19,773 bases of DNA from Tritrichomonas foetus. Its lineage: Eukaryota > Parabasalia > Tritrichomonadida > Tritrichomonadidae. The notes beneath the pieces are model-generated. The model had not been told where the DNA came from. It was given only the letters and a program-made list of their open reading frames with translations, and did no database searches. Positions within the stretch are counted from its first letter, which is position 1; the number at the start of each line of letters is the position of its first letter. The position numbers were made by a program, and so were the translations under genes. Location: NCBI GenBank assembly GCA_001839685.1, contig MLAK01001339.1:1-19773 (forward strand). The letters are read 5' to 3'. This document shows, piece by piece, positions 7,902 through 18,445 of the stretch.

Positions 7902-8864
7902 ATGTCAGTAGTTTTTGTTACAACAAGGGGGGCATTTGTTATTGACTTGTATCTCAAATATACACCAATGTGTGGTTTCAATTTTTTGAAATTATGCAAA
8001 CTCGGATATTACACGAATTCCATTTTCTACGAAATTGTCGAGAATTTTATTATGAAAATCGGACATATTAATGACTACGGCGGACAATCGATTTATGGAC
8101 TCCTCTCAAACGACCCCAATCTGAAATTTCCAGACGAAATTACGCCCGTTTTAACCCACGCAAAGGCCGGAATTGTGAGCACGTGCAATACCGCGAAAGA
8201 CTCAAACGCTTCTGACTTCTTCATTACGCTTGGTTATGATTGTTCGAGATTTGATGATAAGCATACAATTTTTGGGGAAATTTCGGAAAACTTCGAACTC
8301 CTTCAGAAAATATCGCAAGAGTACACGGATAAAGAAGGCCGACCCTATCGTAATATTCGAATATTAGAAACACGAATATTATATGATCCATTCGATGATC
8401 CCCCTGGATTTGAAAAGCTGATGAAAACGTTCGTCCCAAAAGAACGAATTCGTGATATCGACCACTTGGAGGATGATGAAGTTATTCATGAAATATCAGC
8501 AGAACAACATCGAGAAGAAATGGAGCAAATAAAAGCTCGCCAAAATGCGCAAATTCTCGAAATGTTGGGCGATATTCCAGATATTGATGCAAAACCACCA
8601 GATACAGCACTTTTCATATGCAAATTAAATCCGCGCACAAATGAAGATGGTTTGACAATCGTTTTTTCGCGTTTTGGCCACGTTGAGAGAGTTGACTTAA
8701 TTAGGGACAAAAAAACTAACGAATCACTTTGTTACGCATTTGTGGACTTTTCAAAACCTTCTGAAGCAGAAAATGCTTACATTCACATGCAGCGCGCACT
8801 CATTGATGGGAGACAGGTTCTTGTTGACTTCTGCCAAAGTGTTCGTGGTCCAAAAAAGGTCTGA
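7902..8864 (+). CDS. PPIL4: Cyclophilin-RRM protein, PPIL4/CYP59 type
   Basis: This 320-residue protein joins a cyclophilin domain (1-165) to one RNA-recognition motif (about 235-312), the arrangement of human PPIL4, Arabidopsis CYP59 and fission yeast Cyp6. These are nuclear proteins linked to RNA polymerase II and splicing. Family marks are NFLKLCKLGYY, the DPFDDPPGF linker (162-170), MLGDIPDIDAKPPD, RNP2 LFICKL (237-242) and RNP1 LCYAFVDF (276-283). In the cyclophilin domain the catalytic arginine (CypA R55) is replaced by E44 and the adjacent H54 by Y43, while H121 (CypA H126) is kept. Weak or absent isomerase activity is inferred. The protein stops just after the RRM and lacks the zinc knuckle and charged tail of plant forms. 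A TCATC initiator-like site lies 12 bases before the ATG. Confidence 0.93.
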   Translation: MSVVFVTTRGAFVIDLYLKYTPMCGFNFLKLCKLGYYTNSIFYEIVENFIMKIGHINDYGGQSIYGLLSNDPNLKFPDEITPVLTHAKAGIVSTCNTAKDSNASDFFITLGYDCSRFDDKHTIFGEISENFELLQKISQEYTDKEGRPYRNIRILETRILYDPFDDPPGFEKLMKTFVPKERIRDIDHLEDDEVIHEISAEQHREEMEQIKARQNAQILEMLGDIPDIDAKPPDTALFICKLNPRTNEDGLTIVFSRFGHVERVDLIRDKKTNESLCYAFVDFSKPSEAENAYIHMQRALIDGRQVLVDFCQSVRGPKKV

Positions 8865-9505
8865 GTTTTCTTTAACTTATTTTGTTTTTATTCAAAAATA
8901 ATGTCATTCATGCATACAACTTTTTATGTACAAAAGCCTACATTTTTATTGAAAAGTTAATAGGGTTTATTCAAATCTAGAGAAACTCATTAGAAGGGTT
9001 TTATGATTTTATTTATTGATATTATATATTTTCAAACATGAACTATATTTATGGAGAAACAAACTATAATTACTTTGTTTATAAAAAACTAAAATGTGTA
9101 AAATTATATATGTAGGGAAGTTAGGAGAAAACATTTTGAAATGAGTAAGAAATTTATGTGTGTGTGATTTGAGGAGTGATTTGGGGACAAAGCTAGTGTC
9201 AGATGTTCAGGTCAGTGGGGTAAACTCCCCCATGAAAAAATTGGGCTCGGCGAGCCATATTGTTAGTAGTCGATAAGTAATACTATTTAAATCTCGGCAA
9301 TTATATATAAGTAGATTTTCACTTGTATCAATTTTATAAATATTTATTAATTTGATACTGGTGAATTATATGTGGTAAATAGAAGCGACAGAATTAAGTG
9401 AGAGTTTTAACTATATTTTATTCGAAAAAAGTATCATTCTTTTCAGAATTTCTTGATCATAATAATAATTCAAAGATTAGAATTCTATTAGTATCAAAAG
9501 TATTA
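8865..9505. other. Convergent spacer with a GC-rich hairpin island (9178-9260)
   Basis: Most of this spacer is AT-rich and featureless. The exception is about 9178-9260, which is clearly GC-richer and contains two stable hairpins: GTGGGG with CCCCAT (near 9215-9233), and GGCTC-GGC-GAGCC (near 9244-9256). Read on the minus strand, the hairpins flank CCCAATTTTTTCATG, which resembles an Sm site followed by a 3' terminal stem-loop of a spliceosomal snRNA, but the base after the T run is C rather than the usual G. No conserved U1, U2, U4, U5 or U6 sequence was found upstream on that strand, so the RNA identity is unproven. Confidence 0.25.
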
Positions 9506-10888
9506 TTAATCATTTATTGGAAATTTAGACAATATTGTATCTATATATTCTGGTATCTTGGTTGACTGGAGTTCATTAAAAGTATCAGTTAGTTGAATCT
9601 CTGTGATTGTTAACAAAATGTCACTGAAAATTTCATGAAAATCTAAATTTTGATGATTGTCGACATTTTTTTCATAAAAAGGAATCATATTCAATAACAA
9701 ACGTAATAACCTCTCAAGTAAAAATATTGATTTAGTGTTGAGTATCTCAGCAAAAATTGAAAATAGGCCATTTCTACCTAAATTCCAAAGCAAATGAAAA
9801 GGTAGTAATTCGGAAAATATGATGATTTGGAATGATAAATCAATTTTGTTTTCATATGATCCATTATTAAAATTATCCATTAAAATTAATAGATATTTCT
9901 CAGATAAAAACTTTTTACCAACATTGGAATCAAAATAACTTAATACTGCCAAACACCATGATGAAGAAATCACCACCATGATTGACGAATGATTTATTAA
10001 CTCAACAATTGGTTTTATGTTAACGAAAATATTTTTTTTATATCGTATAATGCCAATTGAAATGCAAGTATATGATATCATTTCCTCATTATCAAACATC
10101 ATTTTATTAACGAGATTATCAATGATAAAGTTATCGAAAAATGAATCTGGAATTTCATTCAAATAATTAACCAAATTTCTAACAGTTCTAGCAAGAATTG
10201 GAAGTGATGATTTAAATGGTGACTGAATTATTGAATCAATGCATTCAATGAAGTCATCCAAAAAAGTAGTTTGGAATTGAGTTTTAATGGGCAAAACAGA
10301 AATTGTATATAAAAAATTGACAAACGATTTTATTTTTTCTTCATTAATTTGTGTTTTGGTGAGTCGTCGAAGAATCGCATGAAATCCATTATGTTTGATG
10401 AGATATGATATCATTATTTCGTGAGTTTCTGTACTTGAAGAAGAAATTCTAGCAAAAGCATCAATAATTTCTGGTAAAAAATCATTTTGATGGAAAAATG
10501 CATTGAATAAAAAGTCAAGCATGTTTTGATGTATAAAATATACAATCATATTCGTGTTCTGATATGTAAGTGATATGAAACACATAATAATAGATTGAAG
10601 ATATTGCTCATTCTGAAGTAAAGAAAATAGTTTGGGAATAATGTTTGATAAAACATCAAGATCAATACAATTTAAATTGTATTTTTGGAATAAATCTGAA
10701 ATGATATGTAATTTATCAAGGGATGTATTATTATATTGGTCGTCATTAATAATTAAAAAAATATTAATTTGTTCAACAATAACATTTTTTGTTTGATCAT
10801 TGATTTCTTCATCCTCATTAAAATGTTTTGTTATAAGATTTAATTTATCATTAAAGAGGTGTAATTGTTGATCTTTGTAGTGTATCAC
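9506..10888 (-). CDS. Divergent ARM/HEAT-like helical-repeat protein, start uncertain
   Basis: This is a long (460-codon), very AT-rich open frame made of repeated amphipathic helices rich in Ile, Leu, Asn and Phe, such as VVISSSWCLAVLSYF, LARTVRNLVNYLNEIPDSF and FLLERLLRLLLNMIPF. The spacing and the pattern (helix, Pro or Asn turn, helix) suggest an armadillo or HEAT solenoid, distantly like importin-alpha-type scaffolds. No catalytic motif, signal peptide or membrane anchor is visible. Function is unknown. The start is a problem: the frame begins at a GTG at 10888, and no ATG occurs in frame until about residue 102. An upstream ATG at 10947 is in another frame and would connect if the A6 run at 10895-10900 had one more base. 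The gene is divergent from RPSA, with only 129 bp between them. Confidence 0.65.
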   Translation of the reverse strand: MIHYKDQQLHLFNDKLNLITKHFNEDEEINDQTKNVIVEQINIFLIINDDQYNNTSLDKLHIISDLFQKYNLNCIDLDVLSNIIPKLFSLLQNEQYLQSIIMCFISLTYQNTNMIVYFIHQNMLDFLFNAFFHQNDFLPEIIDAFARISSSSTETHEIMISYLIKHNGFHAILRRLTKTQINEEKIKSFVNFLYTISVLPIKTQFQTTFLDDFIECIDSIIQSPFKSSLPILARTVRNLVNYLNEIPDSFFDNFIIDNLVNKMMFDNEEMISYTCISIGIIRYKKNIFVNIKPIVELINHSSIMVVISSSWCLAVLSYFDSNVGKKFLSEKYLLILMDNFNNGSYENKIDLSFQIIIFSELLPFHLLWNLGRNGLFSIFAEILNTKSIFLLERLLRLLLNMIPFYEKNVDNHQNLDFHEIFSDILLTITEIQLTDTFNELQSTKIPEYIDTILSKFPIND

Positions 10889-11017
10889 TTCAGGAAAAAA
10901 TGTAAATAATTCAATTTAACCAGTAAGGCTATTTTATGGTCAAACATTAATAAACGTAATAAGGAGAAACCTAATAATCAATTTCACCTTATCCGATATA
11001 ATAAAGTATTGAAAAGT

Positions 11018-11806
11018 ATGACCACGAATGCCTTTCGAATGCAAGCTGCAGATCGTGAAGCAAGCATCAAGCTGATGCTTGCAGCTAAATGCCAAATCGG
11101 ATCCTCAAACCTCTCCTATGGCATGACAAACTACGCTTTCTCTCGCACCAAATCAGGAAGCCACATCATCAACCTCGGAATGACCTACGAGAAAATTTTA
11201 TTGGCTGCTCGTATGATTTATGCTGTCGATGAACCACGTGATGTCCTCGCCATTTCCGCTAAACCATTCGGCCAACGTGCTGTCCACAAGTTCTCTCAAT
11301 TCTTGGGCACACTTTGCATCAACCAAAGATTCACACCAGGTCTCTTCACTAACCACTCAATCGCCGGAAAATTCGTCGAACCACGTCTTATCATCGTCTG
11401 CGATCCAAATACCGATTCTCAAGCCGTCCACGAAGCCGCCTACGCCAACATCCCTTGCATCGCCCTCTGCGACACCGACGCCAATCTCGAATACGTTGAC
11501 TGCGTCATTCCATGCAACACCAAGAACAAGACATCCATCGGTCTCGTCATGTGGCTCCTCACGCGCGAGGTTTTAAGACTCCGTGGCGAACTCCTGAGAG
11601 CCCAGGAGTGGAGAGTTCTCCCAGATCTCTTCTTCTACCGCGATGCCTCTGATGAGCAGCGCATCCAAGATGCGCTCGATAACGAGGGCGAAGAGGCCGC
11701 CACCCAAGAAGGTGAGCCAGAAGCAAGCGCCCCTGCTGCCGCCATCCCAACTGGCGCCCACGCTTCCGAGAAAGAGTGGGAAAATGCAGATGCCCAATCT
11801 TGGTAA
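11018..11806 (+). CDS. RPSA: 40S ribosomal protein SA (uS2, laminin-receptor family)
   Basis: This 262-residue protein is the small-subunit ribosomal protein uS2. Diagnostic stretches shared with RPSA are YIINL-like HIINLGMTYEKILLAAR, GQRAVHKFSQFLGT, RFTPGLFTN, EPRLIIVCDPNTDSQAVHEA, NIPCIALCDTD, YVDCVIPCNTKNKTSIGL, REVLRLRGEL and LPDLFFYRD. The C-terminal tail is acidic and Ala/Pro/Glu-rich and ends EWENADAQSW, the usual loose form of this tail. The ATG at 11018 is chosen: the frame is open to a TTG at 11009, but ATG is the normal start in trichomonads and MTTNAFRMQ gives the family length. Codon use is strongly C-ending, unlike the AT-rich gene next door, consistent with high expression. The stop TGGTAAAAA carries the UAAA motif. 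Confidence 0.97.
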   Translation: MTTNAFRMQAADREASIKLMLAAKCQIGSSNLSYGMTNYAFSRTKSGSHIINLGMTYEKILLAARMIYAVDEPRDVLAISAKPFGQRAVHKFSQFLGTLCINQRFTPGLFTNHSIAGKFVEPRLIIVCDPNTDSQAVHEAAYANIPCIALCDTDANLEYVDCVIPCNTKNKTSIGLVMWLLTREVLRLRGELLRAQEWRVLPDLFFYRDASDEQRIQDALDNEGEEAATQEGEPEASAPAAAIPTGAHASEKEWENADAQSW

Positions 11807-12008
11807 AAATCAAACAGCAACAGCTGCTTAAAACTATGAATTTAAAACATAATTACCTTTCCATATTTTTATATGTTAATATATCAATATAAATGCGCAT
11901 ATTTTTTCGAATTTTCGAATTTGAATAGAAAATGTATTCAAAAAGTTTCAAATGAATAAATGTGTGATTGAGACGAAACAGCACCTCATAAAGCATGATT
12001 TAAAGGTT

Positions 12009-12243
12009 ATTCTATAATAGTGGCACTTTTAGTGAAACAACCAAATATTGATATTAGTTCTGATTATTTAGGATTATTTATATTCTTGAAATGGAATTTG
12101 ATTTTGATTTTTAAGAAACGCCATATAGTATCGCACTATCAAAACAGTATTTCTATATTAGTTAACTTATTACACAGAATAGCCATCACCAGATTGAGAG
12201 TTTTTCAACGAAAGCTATCCTGATATTGATATTCATGAATAAA
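12009..12243 (+). pseudogene. Ankyrin-repeat protein relic, copy A
   Basis: The frame from about 12017 reads VALLVKQPNIDISSD, a worn version of the trichomonad ankyrin unit (...VKLLLKQPNIDIN...). Further on, FKKRHI resembles the start of the next unit, and a third frame near 12207-12243 reads ESYPDIDIHE, another unit end. No long ATG frame exists and frame changes are needed, so it is a pseudogene. Its 31 bases at 12026-12056 match 18266-18296 (copy B) with two differences. The rest of the 11807-12532 spacer is AT-rich with nothing else recognisable. Confidence 0.5.
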
Positions 12244-12532
12244 TTATTTGTCAAATTGGTTCTCCTAATTCTATATATTTTTTGACGTGATTATTTCCTA
12301 CCTTTGTACACCAAATACTGTTGTTTCTTTTCAATGCTAAAGCATACTTCCCCGTAATTGTCTGCTAAAGATCAATTTTACTTGGACTTTTACAGGATAT
12401 TAGATTGTCAGCTCTGACAGTCATTACTCCAAAATCAAGCTAAAGTATGAATAGCAATAATTTTTGAATAAGAAACAATAAAAAAAGAAGGAAATGACAA
12501 ATTCAAAACAATTTATTAATAAAAAACAAAAT

Positions 12533-13918
12533 CTAATCAAAAAATCCATCATCATTATCGATTGGGTCAATACTGAGCAACTCTAAAGCTTCACATAGTT
12601 CTTTTTCATTAAACACATTTGATTCCTTCTTTTGAGTCTGTTGGTTTCCTTTTTCCCTTCCAATAGAAGCAACGTTCTGGAAAAGATACGAATCCATCGT
12701 TAGTGAATTTGAATCCCAGAACTGCATCGGAAAGCACTGAAAAGCAAGTAATTCATTATCATCATTATTACTATTTTCATTATAGTTATTTCCTGTAATT
12801 TCATTTTTAATTGCGCTTATGATATGTTCTAAATGATATATATCGCTTTTTATTACGTTTTTAAGGCGGGATTTATAGCCAGGTCTCATATCAAAAAATG
12901 TATTTGGAACTCGCTCAGTATTTGCTGTTAGTACTCCTCGCATTGCTGTAGTTGCTGCAACATCTGCTAACTCTGGAACCATCCATGCCACCTCCATAAA
13001 CGTGTCTGCAACTGAGAGTGAATCAGCAGCATCAGCATTATCCGAAACATTATTAAAAAAATCAGGATAATTTTCAAAAAGTCCATTAATCATCAATTGC
13101 GGCGAGCAATGAGATATTCTGAGAATGTCCTCAGACGAACGTTTGTTTTTCTGATAAAGAATCTCCCCAATTGCCTGAAAGTAAGAAAGATTGTCGTATT
13201 TTCCAGTCACAAATGTTCGAGCAAACTGAAGCATGTTTACTGCAAGTCGGACATCTCCTGGGTTTTCGGCAAGCAGACTTTCAATCTGGCTTTTGTCAAG
13301 AGAAATATGCTGCCCCTTTGCAACCCTGTTTATGACCCTTTTCAAAACGGAATTCGATGCGGCTGGAAAGTTGAAGTAATAACAATTATTTATTTTCTTC
13401 CGGGTGTCATTTTGGTCGGCAACCCAAATTAATGGAAATAATGGTCTATTGTCTGAATTATAGCGCTCTATCATTTCAAAGAACTTGTTTGTATCTTCAC
13501 TGTTGATCGTCAAATCGTCAATAAGTAAAATCTGTCTGGCTGATGGATTTGTGACTAATTGGGATCTCTCCAAAAACAGTCCAAGTTTTGAGATAAATGC
13601 AGATTCGTCATCTGGTCTGTCTTTGGCAGCATATCCGTCGTCAGGTGAGAAGTCTAATATCGAGATTTTTTTTTCGTTACACAGAACACGAACAAGAGTC
13701 GTCTTACCGCATCCAACTGGCCCAGTAATGACAATTACTTTTGGGCTACCCGGAAGACGATGCATACAACTGTTTAGAAGGGTTTCGAATTTTTCGATTT
13801 GCGCTTTTTTGAAGAGCGGAATGCCATTTCGATTCGTGGGGAAGTATTTGGTGGTCCAAAGCGTATTTCTGTCTTCTTGTTCAAGAAGCTTCCTTGCAAC
13901 CGGGTCTTTTCGAATCAT
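12533..13918 (-). CDS. RAD17: RAD17/Rad24-like checkpoint clamp-loader ATPase
   Basis: This 461-residue AAA+ protein is best explained as RAD17 (Rad24), the large subunit that with RFC2-5 loads the 9-1-1 clamp at damaged DNA in the nucleus. The N-terminus TLWTTKYFPTN fits the LWVDKYKP box of this group. Walker A is GPVGCGKTT (66-74), Walker B is ILLIDDL (130-136), and GDVRLAVNMLQF (221-232) matches the RFC/RAD17 sensor-2 region (GDIR..INSLQF). After about residue 240 it is poorly conserved, with an Asn-rich segment near 370-385. It is shorter than human RAD17 (about 680 residues). Walker B has DD instead of the DE of active RFC subunits; RAD17 proteins commonly vary here. RFC1 or another clamp loader is less likely because BRCT and collar domains are absent. 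Confidence 0.85.
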   Translation of the reverse strand: MIRKDPVARKLLEQEDRNTLWTTKYFPTNRNGIPLFKKAQIEKFETLLNSCMHRLPGSPKVIVITGPVGCGKTTLVRVLCNEKKISILDFSPDDGYAAKDRPDDESAFISKLGLFLERSQLVTNPSARQILLIDDLTINSEDTNKFFEMIERYNSDNRPLFPLIWVADQNDTRKKINNCYYFNFPAASNSVLKRVINRVAKGQHISLDKSQIESLLAENPGDVRLAVNMLQFARTFVTGKYDNLSYFQAIGEILYQKNKRSSEDILRISHCSPQLMINGLFENYPDFFNNVSDNADAADSLSVADTFMEVAWMVPELADVAATTAMRGVLTANTERVPNTFFDMRPGYKSRLKNVIKSDIYHLEHIISAIKNEITGNNYNENSNNDDNELLAFQCFPMQFWDSNSLTMDSYLFQNVASIGREKGNQQTQKKESNVFNEKELCEALELLSIDPIDNDDGFFD

Positions 13919-14070
13919 TATGATGTCATTGAATTTGAGAATATTTTGCGGTTAATGAATTTGCTCTGACAGGACAATTTTGAGACAAATAGGATTGACT
14001 TATGAACTTTTCAACAGAGAAGGAGAAAGGTGAACTTCACAACTCTTCCACAGAAAGTGAAATAAAGTGA

Positions 14071-14137
14071 GGTGTTCCGGGAAAGCAGCGTCGGGGATTC
14101 GATGTGGGGAAACTTCCAGGCCTCTGAGAAAAACACC
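14071..14137. other. 67-nt nested hairpin between RAD17 and tubulin genes
   Basis: Three helices nest in order: GGTGTT (14071-14076) with AACACC (14132-14137); CCGGGAAAG (14077-14085) with CTTCCAGG (14113-14120), with one mismatch and one bulge; and CGTCG (14089-14093) with CGATG (14100-14104), loop GGGATT. The block is GC-rich against an AT-rich spacer (13919-14250). On the + strand it ends AAAACACCC, slightly like the ACA tail of H/ACA RNAs, but the pocket-to-ACA distance is too long. Strand and family are unknown. Confidence 0.3.
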
Positions 14138-14250
14138 CAAAATGAAAAAAAATATTAATATTATGATAAAATTGTTTTTTTTTTGAAAAAATGGATAGAA
14201 TCAAAATAGTAAAAAGAAATGAGATGAAATTAATGGGTTTGTGAAGCTGT

Positions 14251-16243
<1,993 letters not shown>

Positions 16244-16402
16244 GATGTGACTTTGCGCACCCCTTTGACTCATTCAGTCATTGGAGGAGGCGGGATGAGT
16301 GAGCACAGCGGAGTGAGAACAGCAAACCAGAGCCGTGGTCAAGGCCCACCGCCTCCACCAAGTCGAAGTGACCCAAAGAACAAGAAAAGTTAACATCACA
16401 TC
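16244..16402 (+). ncRNA. Candidate structured RNA with nested long helices (overlaps a 32-codon ORF)
   Basis: A GC-rich island in a 1.1-kb AT-rich spacer folds into helices in perfect nesting order. GATGTGA (16244-16250) pairs with TCACATC (16396-16402). CTTTGACT (16263-16270) pairs with AGTCGAAG (16361-16368), eight pairs with one G-U. TGGAGGAGGCGG (16282-16293) pairs with CCGCCTCCACCA (16349-16360), 11 of 12 pairs. The two inner 3' arms are contiguous, and the 5' arms are separated by an 11-nt bulge. The same strand also carries a 32-codon ORF (ATG 16295 to TAA 16393; starts MSEHSGVRTANQ, Pro-rich centre, ends DPKNKKS) with TCATT initiator-like sites before it. RNA seems likelier because of the nesting. 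No SRP, RNase P/MRP, U3 or snRNA signature was recognised. Confidence 0.45.
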
Positions 16403-16760
16403 CATCAATTAGATATTTTCCACTTTTGACCTTTATTTTGACCTTTCACAACACTTGTTGTTTTGCTTATCTCATCGGAAATTGGATTTCAGCCGATTAT
16501 ATTTCCAGGCTTGAATTAATTCTTTTCTTGAAGCTTTTTTGACTCATGAATTAGGTTCCTTAAACAAAACGAAAAAAACATTATGTTTTTGTCAAGATAA
16601 TATTTGTTTCTCTTTTGATTGTCAAACTGTCATCTTCTTGATGATTTTCATTCAACACAATTATAATTCATGAATAGACAACAAAAGATTACAAAATAAA
16701 AAAATGAAAGTCACTATTTTATATTAATAAACATGAAAGAAAGAAAAAAACTAAGCTACA

Positions 16761-17363
16761 TTAGCAGCATTCTCCTTTTCCTGCATTTTGGCCAGGTGAA
16801 TTAACAGCCATTGTTACTTGTTCTGCAATTGGCCCCTTCTTTTGGTAATATTCCACTGCACTCATTTCGAGTTGCCTGAAGGCCAAATCCACATTGTCAC
16901 CTAGTTTTGCACTTGTCTCAAAAAATTGAGATGATACAGAAAATGCATAATTGGTCGCTTCTTCTGATGTTATTTCCAAGCTATCAGTGAGGTCGCTTTT
17001 GTTTCCCACGATGATGAAGGGAATCTGTCCGTGCGTATGGAGAAACTGAGACCAATACTCAAGGCTTTCAAAAGTTCTTCGGCGGGTCATATCGAAAACG
17101 ACCAAGGCTGAATAAGAATCGCGCGCATAAAGTGGGGCAAGAGCTCTGTATCGTTCTGCTCCTGCTGTATCCCAAATTTGAAACGAATACTGAACTCCGT
17201 TTACTTGATCTCTGCGAATTTGAGCTGCGCCGCCAATTGTAGACGCTTGATTGGGTTCGTAGACATTACTTGTCCATTTTCGAAGGAGGCTAGTTTTACC
17301 GACTGCTTCGTCACCTAAAAGAACGACTTTTATCTGAGGAATTTGTTGTTTAGGATTATTCAT
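16761..17363 (-). CDS. Rab-family small GTPase with altered switch II
   Basis: This 200-residue Rab GTPase should direct vesicle traffic at a membrane reached through its C-terminal double cysteine (ECC, C199/C200), the geranylgeranylation signal. G-motifs: P-loop GDEAVGKTS (17-25), switch I Thr in STIGG (T42), WDTAGAE (64-70), NKSD (121-124) and ETSAK (149-153). The catalytic glutamine of WDTAGQE (Ras Q61) is Ala69 here, so slow intrinsic and GAP-stimulated hydrolysis is inferred. The body resembles the Rab5/21/22 group, but the trichomonad Rab family is large and the subfamily is not assigned. The hypervariable tail is short. The nearest upstream sequence contains TCATGATAAATG, a partial initiator. 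Confidence 0.93.
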   Translation of the reverse strand: MNNPKQQIPQIKVVLLGDEAVGKTSLLRKWTSNVYEPNQASTIGGAAQIRRDQVNGVQYSFQIWDTAGAERYRALAPLYARDSYSALVVFDMTRRRTFESLEYWSQFLHTHGQIPFIIVGNKSDLTDSLEITSEEATNYAFSVSSQFFETSAKLGDNVDLAFRQLEMSAVEYYQKKGPIAEQVTMAVNSPGQNAGKGECC

Positions 17364-18054
17364 TTATCATGAAATTGATGTAAAAAGGTGAAATATTTCA
17401 ATTAAAAACGATCGTCTTTATTCAAATCTTTCTCTTTATCAATGACTCATTTTCTCCAAGAGTATTAATTGTTATTCAATAAATTATTAACAATATCAAT
17501 TAATAATATTTAATAATGAAATTTACATTACTTTAAACAGTATATATTATATTGTCACTAAGATTTCAGATTTGTAGGGATTCCGAAATGATCGAATTTA
17601 CTCCATGGTTCAATGATGGATGAACCGATCCAATATGAAGAAAAATCGGTTCGAACCATTTCCAGCTAACCCTGAACAATAGTATAGAAGTTCGAACCAT
17701 AATCGACGATTCATAGGCCAAAATCCGTAAAAATCTGTTCGAACTTGTGATTTTCAATACTTGAAATTCTACATTTCATATGGAACAACGCTTGCAACAG
17801 CATTTCAAATTTCAAAGATACAATGTTGATTGTTTACAATGAATATTAATGATGGTACTAATAATCTTTTGATTGCTAAATTTTCTTTAACTTCTTTATT
17901 TTTAGAAGATTGTATCATAATATAAGTAAAATAATAGTGATTCCCTTTTTATAGTTTTCAAAACACATATTCAAAGACGTATTATTGAGGCCATTATAGT
18001 GATTACAATTAAATAAATCAAAATGCTGATTCATCTTTACTCAATTTCTGAATA
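17364..18054. other. AT-rich spacer with three GTTCGAAC motifs and a weak coding-like relic
   Basis: The palindrome GTTCGAAC occurs three times within about 100 bp (17649-17656, 17690-17697, 17737-17744), on an otherwise AT-rich background. Between about 17570 and 17830 the + strand reads coding-like segments broken by three stops, for example MKKNRFEPFPANPEQ and DFQYLKFYISYGTTLATAF. This could be an old dead gene, but the family is unknown and chance is not excluded. The remainder has no recognised feature. Confidence 0.2.
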
Positions 18055-18445
18055 GAACATTTATGTAAATTAATATCTGATGAAGAGATAATTAGAAAAG
18101 TGACCAAAAAGTTGATCTATTCTATGAAAGTTGTTTAACTTCTTGCGTATTTAGGAGGATGGTGTTTCTCAAATATATAAAGATACCTAAATTATTCAGA
18201 TTATTCTTAAACCCCAGGTATACGCGCTTAATAGTGCATGCTTTCGTCACAATGAGATTGTTGAACTTTTATTGAAACAACCAAATAATGATATTAATTC
18301 ATAAGATAATGTGTTTCTTTTTTAATTCATTATTCTTTTCTATTTTTCAAATGGAAATTCTCATTTATCTTTTAAAAAAACACCATATCGCATTGCCCCC
18401 TTAACAAGAAATTTAAACATAATCGAACTTCTGGAAAAAAATGTC
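18055..18445 (+). pseudogene. Ankyrin-repeat protein relic, copy B
   Basis: The clearest piece (about 18227-18304) reads LNSACFRHNEIVELLLKQPN followed by NDINS and a stop, a nearly perfect trichomonad ankyrin unit. Upstream, 18055-18136 reads EHLCKLISDEEIIRKVTKKL, like the helical region that precedes repeats in these proteins. Downstream in other frames are KKHHIAL-like residues and NIIELLEKNV (about 18413-18442). Several stops and shifts interrupt it. It is related to copy A at 12009-12243 over about 130 bases, including the region after the repeat. Confidence 0.55.

Noticed and set aside
7739..7999. 86-codon minus-strand ORF over the PPIL4 start
   Set aside because: Overlaps the conserved cyclophilin N-terminus in antisense and resembles nothing.
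11220..11831. Several ORFs on both strands inside RPSA
   Set aside because: All are alternative-frame shadows of the C-rich RPSA coding sequence.
14071..14137. tRNA gene on the minus strand, suggested by GGTGTT/AACACC ends and CGAATCC
   Set aside because: The T-loop-like sequence lies too far from the acceptor 3' strand and no D or anticodon arm can be formed.
17640..17660. GGTTCGAACC as a tRNA T-arm or pol III B box
   Set aside because: No A box, acceptor stem or anticodon arm at the right distances.
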